A stretch of DNA of 64,000 nt, from positions 1,941,546 to 2,005,545 of the forward strand of contig NZ_BSOT01000005.1 in the NCBI RefSeq assembly GCF_030160655.1, in the 5' to 3' direction. A program made the position numbers and the translations under genes. A model generated the notes under the pieces. It made no database searches, was not told the origin of the DNA, and worked only from the letters and a program-made list of their open reading frames with translations. The DNA is from Agaribacter marinus. Its GTDB lineage: Bacteria > Pseudomonadota > Gammaproteobacteria > Enterobacterales > Alteromonadaceae. Positions 38,656-47,534 of this stretch are shown piece by piece; position 1 is the first letter of the stretch; every line of letters starts with the position of its first letter.

Positions 38656-39048
38656 CTATGGAACTGTAGTAGTCACCGTAGGTGGTACGTAACGCCCAGG
38701 TAAAAAGCCTCCACCCAAGCACAAACCTTCAATCAATTGACCACCACATAAGGTTAACGTAGGTTGAGAACTGTTACTAATACTAGCTTTATTTGAAGAT
38801 TTATCACTTTTAGCTTCTAGTTCAAGGTTTGACGAACCTCGTCCATTTGAAACTATTGAGGCGACAATCCCTTTACCTACCGCACTTGGTCGTACGATAT
38901 TGCTTACTTTTACTGTACTTGATACACTTTTCGCTATTGAAGCGCCTTTAGCTACATCAGCTGCATTGGCGGTGGAAACCACGAAACATAACGTACAAAA
39001 TGCTAGAACAGACGATATTTTGTTTTTGAGGTTTAAAATTTTGGTCAT
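38656..39048 (-). CDS. yjbE: YjbE/GfcA-like small exported protein
   Basis: Protein of 130 aa with signal peptide ending near VVSTANAAD. The mature part is low-complexity, rich in Ser, Ala, Val and Lys, with two cysteines in LCGGQLIEGLC and a Thr-rich tail (PPTVTTTVP). It has the place, size and composition of YjbE/GfcA, the first, poorly conserved member of these operons, so the call rests mostly on context. ATG start. Its promoter is in the 160-bp gap shared with cobB. Confidence 0.65.
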   Translation of the reverse strand: MTKILNLKNKISSVLAFCTLCFVVSTANAADVAKGASIAKSVSSTVKVSNIVRPSAVGKGIVASIVSNGRGSSNLELEAKSDKSSNKASISNSSQPTLTLCGGQLIEGLCLGGGFLPGRYVPPTVTTTVP

Positions 39049-39209
39049 TGTACAACTCCATTACCCGTTATTTGTCTAGTAGATGCTTACACTAAACCAC
39101 TTAAATCCTTACCCATGCTCTTCGAAAGCATTACAAAATTTTAAACGATAATATGAAAATCTCAAAGACTTATTTGCATATTTTGCGAACAATTAACTGT
39201 TGACTTTTT

Positions 39210-39986
39210 ATGGACACTACTAACCCTAATCATGTTAAAAAATTCCGCTATTTAGAAGTAGTTAAGGCGATACCTAAACCTAAAATCGTCATCCTCACCG
39301 GTGCAGGTATATCTGCGGAATCGGGTTTAAAAACCTTTCGTGACAACAATGGCTTATGGGAAAATCATTCCATTGAAGAAGTGGCGACACCAGAAGGATT
39401 TGCGAAGAATCCGGATTTAGTTTACCGCTTTTATAACGAACGTAGAACACAACTCTTAAGCAAAGACGTCAAACCAAACGCCGCACACATCGCTTTAGGT
39501 AAATTAGAAGCTCAGCTCGGCAATCACTGCATCGTCGTAACGCAAAATGTAGATAATTTACATGAAAGGGGTGGCAGTATAAATGTACTTCATATGCACG
39601 GTGAGCTCACCTCAGCTAAATGCATTACCACCGGAAAAGCAGTCAATACAAGTGAAACTATTGATGCCAATACTTTGTGCTCGTGTTGCCAACCCGCAAA
39701 CGCGATGCGACCCGATATTGTTTGGTTTGGTGAGATGCCATATCACATGGATGCAATTGAATCTCATATCTATAATTGTGATCTGTTTGTCTCAATCGGC
39801 ACGTCAGGGAATGTATACCCTGCCGCAGGATTTGTAAGTTTTGCAAATCAATGTGGCGCACATACCCTAGAACTTAACTTAGAGCCCAGTAATGTAAATA
39901 CTGAGTTTGCTGAGAGCTACTATGGTAAAGCATCAGAAATCGTTTGCGAATTTGTCAGCCAAGTACAAAGCTGTATTTCGACTTAA
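39210..39986 (+). CDS. cobB: NAD-dependent protein deacylase, sirtuin CobB type
   Basis: Protein of 258 aa. NAD-binding GAGISAESGLKTFRD (31-45), TQNVDNLH (111-118), catalytic His130 in HMHGEL, and zinc cysteines Cys138 with Cys157, Cys159 and Cys160 (LCSCCQ). Tyr75 and Arg78 in FYNERR match the YxxR pair that allows removal of succinyl and malonyl groups, so it is likely both deacetylase and desuccinylase. No strong ribosome-binding site precedes the ATG. Divergent from yjbEFGH; katG follows on the same strand after about 220 bp. Confidence 0.95.
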   Translation: MDTTNPNHVKKFRYLEVVKAIPKPKIVILTGAGISAESGLKTFRDNNGLWENHSIEEVATPEGFAKNPDLVYRFYNERRTQLLSKDVKPNAAHIALGKLEAQLGNHCIVVTQNVDNLHERGGSINVLHMHGELTSAKCITTGKAVNTSETIDANTLCSCCQPANAMRPDIVWFGEMPYHMDAIESHIYNCDLFVSIGTSGNVYPAAGFVSFANQCGAHTLELNLEPSNVNTEFAESYYGKASEIVCEFVSQVQSCIST

Positions 39987-40011
39987 ATAGTTCAATCTAA
40001 CAAACCGATTG

Positions 40012-40032
40012 AATTGATAGGATTTATCAATT
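40012..40032 (+). terminator. Weak hairpin after cobB
   Basis: Perfect 8-bp stem AATTGATA / TATCAATT with a 5-base loop, then TTTTAA. It could end cobB transcription, but the stem is A/T only. Confidence 0.4.
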
Positions 40033-40060
40033 TTAACACCTCCCCCCTCTTAACTAAGCT

Positions 40061-40193
40061 GTAAATGTGGCCAATCGACACTGAAGCCACATTACATTTA
40101 CTGGTTAATTTTCCTAAGTCGGCGTTTGCCGTTCTATCAGCTGACGGTAAATTTACCCCTTTTTTCTTGTACAGGATGCCAAACAAGAAAAAA
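40061..40193. promoter_or_regulatory. Two inverted repeats upstream of katG
   Basis: First repeat: GTAAATGTGGC at 40061-40071 faces GCCACATT and ACATTTAC at 40086-40101, with a 5-base insertion. Second: TTTTTTCTTGT (40160-40170) and ACAAGAAAAAA (40183-40193) form a perfect 11-bp repeat with a 12-bp loop, ending five bases before the katG ribosome-binding site. They could be operator and 5' UTR hairpin. The regulator is not identifiable by eye. Confidence 0.4.
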
Positions 40194-40209
40194 CAAGAGG
40201 AGCTATAAA

Positions 40210-42474
40210 GTGAAAACGCATAACAAACAATTAATTTCTAGTTTAGTCGCAGTCATAAGTATGTCTTTCTTGGGCGCTTCAGGCCATGCGTCTGATGAAA
40301 TATCAAAGCCTTCAGGTGCCAAAGGTAGCGGCAAGTATGTCGTTGGGCATGCAAAATCTAATCAATTCTGGTGGCCAGATCAATTAGATCTCTCCCCATT
40401 AAGAGATCATGATCACCGCTCAAACCCTTATGGGGCTGACTTCAACTACGCAGAGGCATTTAAGTCTCTCGATTTGGACGCAGCAAAAAAAGACATTAAT
40501 GAACTGTTAACCACATCGCAAGATTGGTGGCCAGCAGACTTCGGCAATTATGGCCCTTTCTTTATTCGTATGACTTGGCATTCGGCTGGTACATATCGAA
40601 CACTCGACGGTAGAGGCGGCGCTGGCGGCGGACAACAACGCTTTGATCCATTAAATAGCTGGCCGGACAATGGTAACTTAGATAAGGCTCGCCGATTGCT
40701 TTGGCCAATTAAGCAAAAATATGGCGAGGCGCTATCCTGGTCTGATTTGATCGTGCTAGCAGGAAACGTTGCCTTAGAAAATATGGGATTCAAAACCTAT
40801 GGTTTTGCCGGCGGGCGCGCAGATGATTGGGAACCAGATATGGTGTACTGGGGACCTGAAGTAGAAATGCTTGCGAGCGACAGGCATGAAAAAGACGGTA
40901 AATTACAACGACCTTTGGGCGCGACCCATATGGGTTTAATTTATGTCAACCCAGAAGGCCCTCGCGGCGTTCCTGACCCAATTGGCTCAGCAAAAAACAT
41001 TCGTATTGCTTTTGGGCGCATGGCAATGAATGACGAAGAAACCTTAGCACTCATTGCAGGCGGTCACACCTTCGGAAAAATGCATGGTGCACATAAGCCT
41101 AAAGACTGTGTCGGGCCAGAGCCTGGTGCAGCAAGTATTGAAAAACAAGGACTGGGCTGGGAAAATACCTGCGGTAAAGGTCATTCAGAAGACACCGTTA
41201 CTAGTGGTTTGGAAGGCGCGTGGACTCAAGCCCCAACTAGGTGGACTTCGTTGTATCTAAGCAATCTACTTAACTTTGAGTGGCAACAATCAAAAAGTCC
41301 TGCCGGTGCAACTCAATGGATCCCAACCGATGAGTCGCTGCACAAAGTAGTTCCGGACGCACACGTTGAAGGTAAATATAACCCACCAGTCATGACAACC
41401 GCTGATTTGGCACTCAAATTCGACCCTGAATACAAAAAAATTGCCGAACGTTTTTTGGCCGAGCCAGCGGCATATAGGTTGGCATTTGCCAAAGCATGGT
41501 ACAAACTAACGCACCGAGATATGGGACCAATAACTAATTACCTAGGCAATGACATACCTAACGATATTCACATCTGGCAAGACCCAGTGCCAGCACTTGA
41601 CTATGAATTAGTCGATGAACGAGATATTCAGGGGCTTAAGCAAAATATATTGGCCACTGGCTTAAGTGTTCCCGAATTGGTCAGAACAGCATGGGCGTCA
41701 GCAGGCAGCTATCGAGACTCAGACATGCGTGGCGGTGCCAATGGCGCAAGGCTTGCCTTAGCGCCTCAAAAAGATTGGGCAGTTAATAACCCTAAGGAAT
41801 TAGCAAAAGTACTTGATGTTTTACGCAACATACAATCGAAGACAAATAAGAATCTCGGTTCAAGCAAACAGGTATCTTTGGCTGACGTCATTGTCTTAGG
41901 AGGTATCGTCGCCATTGAAAAAGCCGCAGAAAACGCTGGGTATAAAATAGAGGTGCCATTTATACCAGGAAGAACTGACGCTAAACAGTCACAAACAGAT
42001 ATTAATTCGTTTAATTTATTGAAGCTTAATGCCGATGGTTTCCGCAACTATTTTGACACTAAAAATAATTACAAAGGCCCGACAGAAATGTTAATTGATA
42101 AAGCAGACCAATTGGATCTAAGTGTGCCGGAAATGACTGTCCTGATCGGGGGGATGCGCGTCTTAAATGCAAATCATGGCGGGCTTCAGCATGGTGTACT
42201 TACGACCAATCCGGGAGTGTTGTCTAATGATTTTTTTGTTAATCTCTTGGATATGTCTACGCGTTGGGAGAAGTCTTCAACTGATGGCGTATATTTTGGT
42301 TTCGAACGTAAAACCGGTAAACAAATCTGGTCAGCCAGTGCCGTAGATCTTATCTTTGGCTCTAACTCGGAATTACGCGCCATTGCAGAAGTATATGCTT
42401 TCGACAATTCGGGTGAAAAATTTATCAACGACTTCACCGCCGCGTGGACAAAAGTGATGAACTTAGATAGATAA
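40210..42474 (+). CDS. katG: Catalase-peroxidase with export signal
   Basis: Protein of 754 aa starting at GTG 40210 after AAGAGGAG. The family catalytic set is complete: distal Arg120, Trp123 and His124 in [14 protein letters not shown], Tyr245 in [10 protein letters not shown] and Met271 in [10 protein letters not shown] forming with Trp123 the Trp-Tyr-Met adduct needed for catalase activity, and proximal haem ligand His286 in [10 protein letters not shown]. The C-terminal copy of the peroxidase domain follows. Residues 1-27 form a signal peptide ([20 protein letters not shown]), so this enzyme likely works in the periplasm, unlike typical cytosolic KatG. Confidence 0.96.
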   Translation: MKTHNKQLISSLVAVISMSFLGASGHASDEISKPSGAKGSGKYVVGHAKSNQFWWPDQLDLSPLRDHDHRSNPYGADFNYAEAFKSLDLDAAKKDINELLTTSQDWWPADFGNYGPFFIRMTWHSAGTYRTLDGRGGAGGGQQRFDPLNSWPDNGNLDKARRLLWPIKQKYGEALSWSDLIVLAGNVALENMGFKTYGFAGGRADDWEPDMVYWGPEVEMLASDRHEKDGKLQRPLGATHMGLIYVNPEGPRGVPDPIGSAKNIRIAFGRMAMNDEETLALIAGGHTFGKMHGAHKPKDCVGPEPGAASIEKQGLGWENTCGKGHSEDTVTSGLEGAWTQAPTRWTSLYLSNLLNFEWQQSKSPAGATQWIPTDESLHKVVPDAHVEGKYNPPVMTTADLALKFDPEYKKIAERFLAEPAAYRLAFAKAWYKLTHRDMGPITNYLGNDIPNDIHIWQDPVPALDYELVDERDIQGLKQNILATGLSVPELVRTAWASAGSYRDSDMRGGANGARLALAPQKDWAVNNPKELAKVLDVLRNIQSKTNKNLGSSKQVSLADVIVLGGIVAIEKAAENAGYKIEVPFIPGRTDAKQSQTDINSFNLLKLNADGFRNYFDTKNNYKGPTEMLIDKADQLDLSVPEMTVLIGGMRVLNANHGGLQHGVLTTNPGVLSNDFFVNLLDMSTRWEKSSTDGVYFGFERKTGKQIWSASAVDLIFGSNSELRAIAEVYAFDNSGEKFINDFTAAWTKVMNLDR

Positions 42475-42492
42475 ATATAAATCTATTGTGCA

Positions 42493-42523
42493 GAAGTACC
42501 TTTTAGTAAGTAAAAGGTACTTC
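42493..42523 (+). terminator. Hairpin after katG
   Basis: Perfect 13-bp stem GAAGTACCTTTTA / TAAAAGGTACTTC with a 5-base loop, 18 bp after the katG stop. It has no long T tract, so either a weak terminator or an RNA 3' end stabiliser. Confidence 0.6.
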
Positions 42524-42569
42524 ACATCTTACACAGCGCCTTCCAATTAGGCATAAGTTTTGCCTAGGG

Positions 42570-42604
42570 CACTTATAGTAATGTTGATTTGACAACTATA
42601 AGTG
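42570..42604. promoter_or_regulatory. Perfect 10-bp inverted repeat before the redox operon
   Basis: CACTTATAGT (42570-42579) and ACTATAAGTG (42595-42604) with a 15-bp spacer; the second arm overlaps the presumed ribosome-binding region of the ATG at 42612. It could be an operator, or a hairpin that hides the translation start. Confidence 0.5.
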
Positions 42605-42611
42605 AGTTCAC

Positions 42612-43121
42612 ATGGATACATCCGAAACCTACGATATCGAAACCCCGTACCCTTATATTGAAGAAAGCCTGAACTTAGATGCCGACACTTTCGAAACAAT
42701 GTGGCAATTGCTTTCGTGTATTTTCGACTATTGGGAGCTAGCAATGCCCACGTCTGGCGCTAAATCTCAGCTACTCGTGTTTATGCAAAATAGGATGAAA
42801 ATAAACTTAAATTACTACGCTGAATACAAAAATGCAGCCTGCGTTATTCATGAACTAAATCAAAAGTTTGGCAAGCACAACGGCACAATTCACCTATTAA
42901 CGTCCCCTGAAGCGGCAATAAAACCGGCAAACACTCGCCTCGCAAGAGCTAGGCAAATGGTATCAAACGAATTCATCACCTTAGCCTTATCTATTGGCGG
43001 ATTTAAGTCATTTGGCGCAAAAAACGCATTAGGTTACATCAATGGCGGCAACGTTGAAGGCAAAGCACCTTATCGCATATTTTCAGATCACACCGACGAA
43101 GACAGCAAAAAGGACATATAA
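42612..43121 (+). CDS. Putative small subunit of an FAD dehydrogenase
   Basis: Protein of 169 aa, mostly helical, no signal peptide. I read it as resembling the small-subunit family of fructose/sorbitol dehydrogenases (PF12318): an early helix FETMWQLLSCIFDY, a later ARQMVSNEFITLALSIGG, and a conserved-looking ending ALGYINGGNVEGKAPY before the C-terminus. The similarity is by eye and tentative. Those small subunits lie next to GMC-type catalytic subunits, which is exactly the case here: the GMC gene starts 3 bp after this stop. Loss of the Tat signal would mean the complex stays in the cytosol. Confidence 0.6.
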   Translation: MDTSETYDIETPYPYIEESLNLDADTFETMWQLLSCIFDYWELAMPTSGAKSQLLVFMQNRMKINLNYYAEYKNAACVIHELNQKFGKHNGTIHLLTSPEAAIKPANTRLARARQMVSNEFITLALSIGGFKSFGAKNALGYINGGNVEGKAPYRIFSDHTDEDSKKDI

Positions 43122-43124
43122 ATC

Positions 43125-44822
43125 ATGACATCAAACAACACGCCTAATGACATTTTGATAATAGGCTCTGGTGTTGCAGGCGCGGCCATTGCTCAAAAAA
43201 TACTAGAACAACATCCTAACGCGAAAATAACGATGCTCGAAGCGGGTGGAAAAATGAAAATGCGAGACTTTGCGCTGCATCAAGACTACTTAGTTACTGG
43301 AAATATGCCCTACGACTACTATCATGATTTTGCTTATCCTAACCGTGATACTGCAGGTGAAAACGAAAGTCTTGGAAAAACAATGTTACCCATGCAAGGT
43401 TCTCGCTTATTGATGTATGGCGGCTCAACTGTTCACTGGGGCGGGTGGAGTTTTCGACTAAAACCCGAAGATTTTGAACTCAAAACACGTATTGCCAAAA
43501 CATCGCAACACCTATCAGGAAACTACGACCTAATCGATTGGCCTATCTCTTATTCTGACCTAGAGCCGTTTTACTGTGAGGCAGAGCACTACATCGGTGT
43601 ATCTGGTGATTCAAATGATACCACGAGCCCAAGAAGCGCAGCGTATCCATACCCTGCTTTCCCTTATACTCTGGAAGATAAACCCAGCATAGAGGCTATG
43701 CAGTCGCTAGGTATAAAATATAGCCACATGCCAATTGCGCGTCACGGTCTAACAGCTTCTGAATCTACCCACCCGCCATGTCAAACCACAGGCACTTGTA
43801 AATATTGTCCTTTTGGCGCGCGCTATGCGGCAGCAAACTATTTAGATGACATTCAAACGTTTTATGATTACCCCAACTTTTCTATCATTACCAATGCCGC
43901 GGTTGAATCGTTGATAATGACAAACAAACACAAGGTCTCAGGGGTACATTATATCGATAAGAATATTGATCAGCACGCAACTCAGACCTTGCATGCCGAT
44001 TTGGTTATTTTAGCCGCCGGCGCAATAGAATCGTCCAAAATACTGTTGCGTTCCCAAAATGACTTTTGGCCCAAGGGGCTAGGAAATGATAAGGATTTAG
44101 TCGGTCGTAACTTAATCACCCACCCTTATCTCATGTTTGAAGCAGAGCTGCCTGAAAACCCGCTTGGCTTAATACCCGAAATGGACTTTCCAACCATGGT
44201 GTCTCGTCATTTCGATAGCCCTGAAGAACAAAGCGAAGGCAAGTACATTATTGTAAACCCGCCTTCCAGTATCGGCGTAAAGCTAGCGCAAGAGATGCAA
44301 AATGGTAAACCCTTAAACGTGATAAGAGACGAATTGACAGGTAAGACTAAACTGCAACTTCATGCACTCGTCGAAATATTCAGTCAGCGAGACAATCGAT
44401 TAAGCAACGTGAGTAAGCGCAATCATATTGGCCTACAAGAAACAGCAATCAACTTTGATCAAGGACCTGATTTTGAAGTTCGCATTGCGCAAATCCAAAC
44501 AGAGATTGATAAAATTTTTACAGCGATGGGCGCACACAATACAAAACTAAAGACAATTTCATGGCGCGCTGACCATGCGGCTTGTACTACCCGTATGGCA
44601 CATTCTTCAAGTGAAGGCGTAGTAGATAAGAACCTGAAAGTATTTGACGTAGAAAACTTATTTATTTGCTCAAACAGCTCATTTTCAAGTTTGGGCGCTG
44701 TCAATCCAACATTGACGCTCACTAGTCTGGCCCTACGATTAGCGCATCACATAAATGAAAACGTGTTACCCAATCGACAAGCAGAAGCAGGTAACAACAT
44801 CGCTATTCATGAAGCAAATTAA
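43125..44822 (+). CDS. GMC-family FAD oxidoreductase with Cys motif
   Basis: Protein of 565 aa. FAD-binding DILIIGSGVAGAAIAQ (9-24), GGSTVHWGGWSFR (99-111), and the C-terminal GMC motif AVNPTLTLTSLALR. Cys219, Cys225 and Cys228 in CQTTGTCKYCPFGARY resemble the cysteine motif that holds an iron-sulphur cluster in FAD glucose and fructose dehydrogenases, so it may pass electrons through Fe-S rather than to oxygen. No cytochrome subunit is encoded nearby. AAGGA precedes the start. Substrate unknown; sugars or alcohols are typical for the family. Confidence 0.88.
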   Translation: MTSNNTPNDILIIGSGVAGAAIAQKILEQHPNAKITMLEAGGKMKMRDFALHQDYLVTGNMPYDYYHDFAYPNRDTAGENESLGKTMLPMQGSRLLMYGGSTVHWGGWSFRLKPEDFELKTRIAKTSQHLSGNYDLIDWPISYSDLEPFYCEAEHYIGVSGDSNDTTSPRSAAYPYPAFPYTLEDKPSIEAMQSLGIKYSHMPIARHGLTASESTHPPCQTTGTCKYCPFGARYAAANYLDDIQTFYDYPNFSIITNAAVESLIMTNKHKVSGVHYIDKNIDQHATQTLHADLVILAAGAIESSKILLRSQNDFWPKGLGNDKDLVGRNLITHPYLMFEAELPENPLGLIPEMDFPTMVSRHFDSPEEQSEGKYIIVNPPSSIGVKLAQEMQNGKPLNVIRDELTGKTKLQLHALVEIFSQRDNRLSNVSKRNHIGLQETAINFDQGPDFEVRIAQIQTEIDKIFTAMGAHNTKLKTISWRADHAACTTRMAHSSSEGVVDKNLKVFDVENLFICSNSSFSSLGAVNPTLTLTSLALRLAHHINENVLPNRQAEAGNNIAIHEAN

Positions 44823-44837
44823 ACAGGACGTAAATCA

Positions 44838-45896
44838 ATGAGCAAAACTAAGATCCAAAGCGCTCGTGACGCGCTTCATGCAAAATTACAAACGGCAATT
44901 ACACTTGAACTAAGTACATTGCCGCCTTATTTAACGGCATATTTTTCAATTTGCCCAAAGACCAATATAAAAGCCGTAAATGCTATTCGTAGCGTATTTA
45001 TGGAAGAAATGTTGCATCTATGTTTAGCTGCAAATGTATTGGTTGCCATCGGTGGTAAAGTAACATTTACCAAAGATAACCTCCCAAAATACCCTTGCGC
45101 GTTGGGGTTTAAAGGTCGAGAGTTTTATATCGATTTAGCAAGGTTCTCAAAACAATCAGTCAACACATTCAGGCGGATTGAGTTGCCAGACTATATGCCG
45201 CCATTAGATGAAAGCCTGCATGTAAAAGAAGATGTAAACGTCGCAGGTTATAGCATCGGTGAATTCTATAACACCATTTTGGCAGAACTAGATGCACTGC
45301 ATGAACTATGTGAAACGCACGACGAACCGCTATTTGTTAAAGACGCAAGCCAGCAAATTACTGAAACGTATTTTTGGCGAGGCGGCGGCAAACCTGTCGC
45401 AGTGACCGACCTGACGAGCGCACACAAAGCGCTAAATGAAATCATCGAACAAGGCGAAGGGGCTGGCGTCAGCCTGTATGATGAAGATGATGTTGAATTT
45501 GGTCAAACACGAGAATTAGCGCACTTCTTTAAATTCAACGAAATATATTATGAACAAGAATATAATGACGACGACGACCCCTTAAAACCACCGACAGGCA
45601 AACGCTTTGCTGTTAGTTACGGTGAGGTCTACCCAGTAAAATCAAACTGTAAACAGGATGACTTTGTTAACAACAAAGATTTAGCTTTGTTAAATATAAA
45701 ATTTAATTCAGCTTATACCTTAATGTTGCAACAAATAGAAGACGCATATGCCGGTAACCCCCATGTACTTTACAATGCCATAATGAATGGTATGCATGAT
45801 TTAACACCAATAGCGCAAACAATGGCAAAGATGAAGATAAACCCAGAAGACCCTCAAAGTGAAACAGGCGCGCCTTCATTTGAATGGGTAGAGTAA
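44838..45896 (+). CDS. Ferritin-like protein, VioB/RebD N-terminal type
   Basis: Protein of 352 aa of the ferritin-like family described from iminophenylpyruvate dimer synthases (PF12902). Candidate di-iron ligands are visible: Glu24 in TLELSTLPPYL, Glu57 and His60 in FMEEMLHL, and Glu142 in SIGEFYNTILAEL. The family is known as one domain of VioB and RebD, which couple amino-acid-derived imines, but free-standing members like this one lack the rest of those proteins. AGGA before the ATG; 15 bp after the GMC gene, so same operon. The reaction is unknown. Confidence 0.82.
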   Translation: MSKTKIQSARDALHAKLQTAITLELSTLPPYLTAYFSICPKTNIKAVNAIRSVFMEEMLHLCLAANVLVAIGGKVTFTKDNLPKYPCALGFKGREFYIDLARFSKQSVNTFRRIELPDYMPPLDESLHVKEDVNVAGYSIGEFYNTILAELDALHELCETHDEPLFVKDASQQITETYFWRGGGKPVAVTDLTSAHKALNEIIEQGEGAGVSLYDEDDVEFGQTRELAHFFKFNEIYYEQEYNDDDDPLKPPTGKRFAVSYGEVYPVKSNCKQDDFVNNKDLALLNIKFNSAYTLMLQQIEDAYAGNPHVLYNAIMNGMHDLTPIAQTMAKMKINPEDPQSETGAPSFEWVE

Positions 45897-45942
45897 CAAA
45901 AGACCACACGTACTTCAGTGTTTAATTTTAAAAGGAACGGCA

Positions 45943-46560
45943 ATGGGCTTTAGAGTAGAATTCAATTCGATATTACGCAGTGACAGTTACAGTGAACTAA
46001 ACGTCGGTAGTACTTACAGTTTTAGCAAAGATGGAAGTCGCATCTTTTTCGATGATATTCCCGTATGGCTAACGACGTCAAGCTGGTTGGTACAGGCAGA
46101 AATAAGCATTATTTCTCAAACGCGCATGAATGGAAAGCTGGAAGGTGAATTCAGAGTAGACTATTTGTATAGCGGTGACGAACAACAAGCAATAAGCAAA
46201 ATGTTCGTTCGCATGTATGACGGCATTTTAAACCCATTCATTTACTTGCTTTCATCACAAGCTGAAATTAACCACGCAAATGAAACAGGTGAACTCATTA
46301 GAGACAGTCTCGACACTGAAGGTTTTATTCACGCCAGTCCCAGAGCACAACTAAACCGAGTAGCAAACAAATATTACAAAACAGTAGAATCTCCCCTAGT
46401 CGTCGTGCTTGCAGTAGATAAAATTAGCGTACCGGTAAAATGGGAGCCTGCGACAGGCGGGCTTTATCCACACATCTTTGGTCCACTCAATATGAGCGCT
46501 GTTGAAAAAATAGTTCCCATCGCCAAAAATGCAGACGGTAATTTCAACATTTCAATTTAG
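45943..46560 (+). CDS. DUF952 protein with N-terminal beta domain
   Basis: Protein of 205 aa. The C-terminal part carries the DUF952 pattern: IYLLSSQAEI, TEGFIHASPRAQLNRVANKYY and GGLYPHIFGPLNMSAV. DUF952 is an ADP-ribosyltransferase-like fold of unknown role. The N-terminal 90 residues (GFRVEFNSILR to EFRVDYLYS) recall DUF2584, a small beta-barrel domain; this second match is tentative. AAGGAA precedes the ATG. Last gene of the four-gene operon, 46 bp after the ferritin-like gene. Confidence 0.75.
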   Translation: MGFRVEFNSILRSDSYSELNVGSTYSFSKDGSRIFFDDIPVWLTTSSWLVQAEISIISQTRMNGKLEGEFRVDYLYSGDEQQAISKMFVRMYDGILNPFIYLLSSQAEINHANETGELIRDSLDTEGFIHASPRAQLNRVANKYYKTVESPLVVVLAVDKISVPVKWEPATGGLYPHIFGPLNMSAVEKIVPIAKNADGNFNISI

Positions 46561-46579
46561 TCGTATCCACTATGTACTT

Positions 46580-46607
46580 CAGATGAGCATTTGCAAAAGC
46601 TCATCTG
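46580..46607. terminator. Hairpin between convergent genes
   Basis: Perfect 9-bp stem CAGATGAGC / GCTCATCTG with a 10-base loop. No T run on either strand, so it is a weak candidate for a two-way terminator. Confidence 0.4.
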
Positions 46608-46623
46608 GAGACATCAATAGGCG

Positions 46624-47523
46624 CTAATCATTCCAACAGACTTTGTCTCGTCCAGACGCTTTCGCCTTATATAACAAATCGTCCGCTTGTTTGATAGCAG
46701 CTTTAGGCAGTTGTTGTTCTGGTTCGATCACAAGTGCGCCAACGCTAATAGTCACAACACTATGATGACTAGATTTGTGTTCCAATTCCAGCGCCCGCAC
46801 AGCGTTACAACAATTGTCAATAACGGTACGTGCGCCCGTAATGTTTGTGTCGGCAATCACTATCATAAACTCTTCACCACCATAACGAGCAACAAAATCG
46901 CCTGAACGATGCAGCTGTTCGCTTAACGCCTTCGCAACCAAAGAAAGCGCATTGTCACCGCGGTCATGGCCATATTCATCGTTATATAGTTTGAATTCGT
47001 CCACATCTACCATGGCAATCAATATGCTAGATTGCTTACGATAAGCCGCAGTCCATTGTGCCAGCACATGCTGATCACACTTGCGTCGGTTAGCTATCGC
47101 CGTTAATGGATCAACATTTGCTAGTTCTTCAAGCATTATTCGTTGACGCGCTAAGGTTAAATGCAATTTCACCCGAGCTTTTACAATTCCCAAATGAAAA
47201 GGCTTATGAATATAATCGCAAGCGCCAAGATCGAAGCCTTTTTCTTCGCTAGACACATCCCCTAAACCAGTGATAAACATGACTGGGATCGCGTGAGTTG
47301 CCTTACTAGCTTTAAGCTCTTTTATCACGTCAAAACCATTTTGATCAGGCAATACGATATCTAAAAGAATCAGGTCAGGTTTAAGGCTTCTAGCTTTTTC
47401 AAGTGCGCTTTGCCCATTCGTTGCTAAACTAATTTGCGCCTCCGATTTTAAAAGGCTACTCAGCACCATTAAATTCGGTTTTTCGTCATCTACAATTAAT
47501 ATTCGCAAGGTTCGATTTATCAT
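46624..47523 (-). CDS. Response regulator with diguanylate cyclase domain
   Basis: Protein of 299 aa: receiver domain (phospho-acceptor Asp55 in LILLDIVLPD, Lys107 in YIHKPF) joined to a GGDEF domain with active GGEEF at 215-219. RSGD at 206-209 is the RxxD inhibitory c-di-GMP site. It should make c-di-GMP when phosphorylated and be feedback-inhibited. It starts 11 bp after the stop of the hybrid kinase gene with AGGTAACATA before the ATG, so the kinase is its probable partner. Confidence 0.94.
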   Translation of the reverse strand: MINRTLRILIVDDEKPNLMVLSSLLKSEAQISLATNGQSALEKARSLKPDLILLDIVLPDQNGFDVIKELKASKATHAIPVMFITGLGDVSSEEKGFDLGACDYIHKPFHLGIVKARVKLHLTLARQRIMLEELANVDPLTAIANRRKCDQHVLAQWTAAYRKQSSILIAMVDVDEFKLYNDEYGHDRGDNALSLVAKALSEQLHRSGDFVARYGGEEFMIVIADTNITGARTVIDNCCNAVRALELEHKSSHHSVVTISVGALVIEPEQQLPKAAIKQADDLLYKAKASGRDKVCWND

Positions 47524-47534
47524 TATGTTACCTA

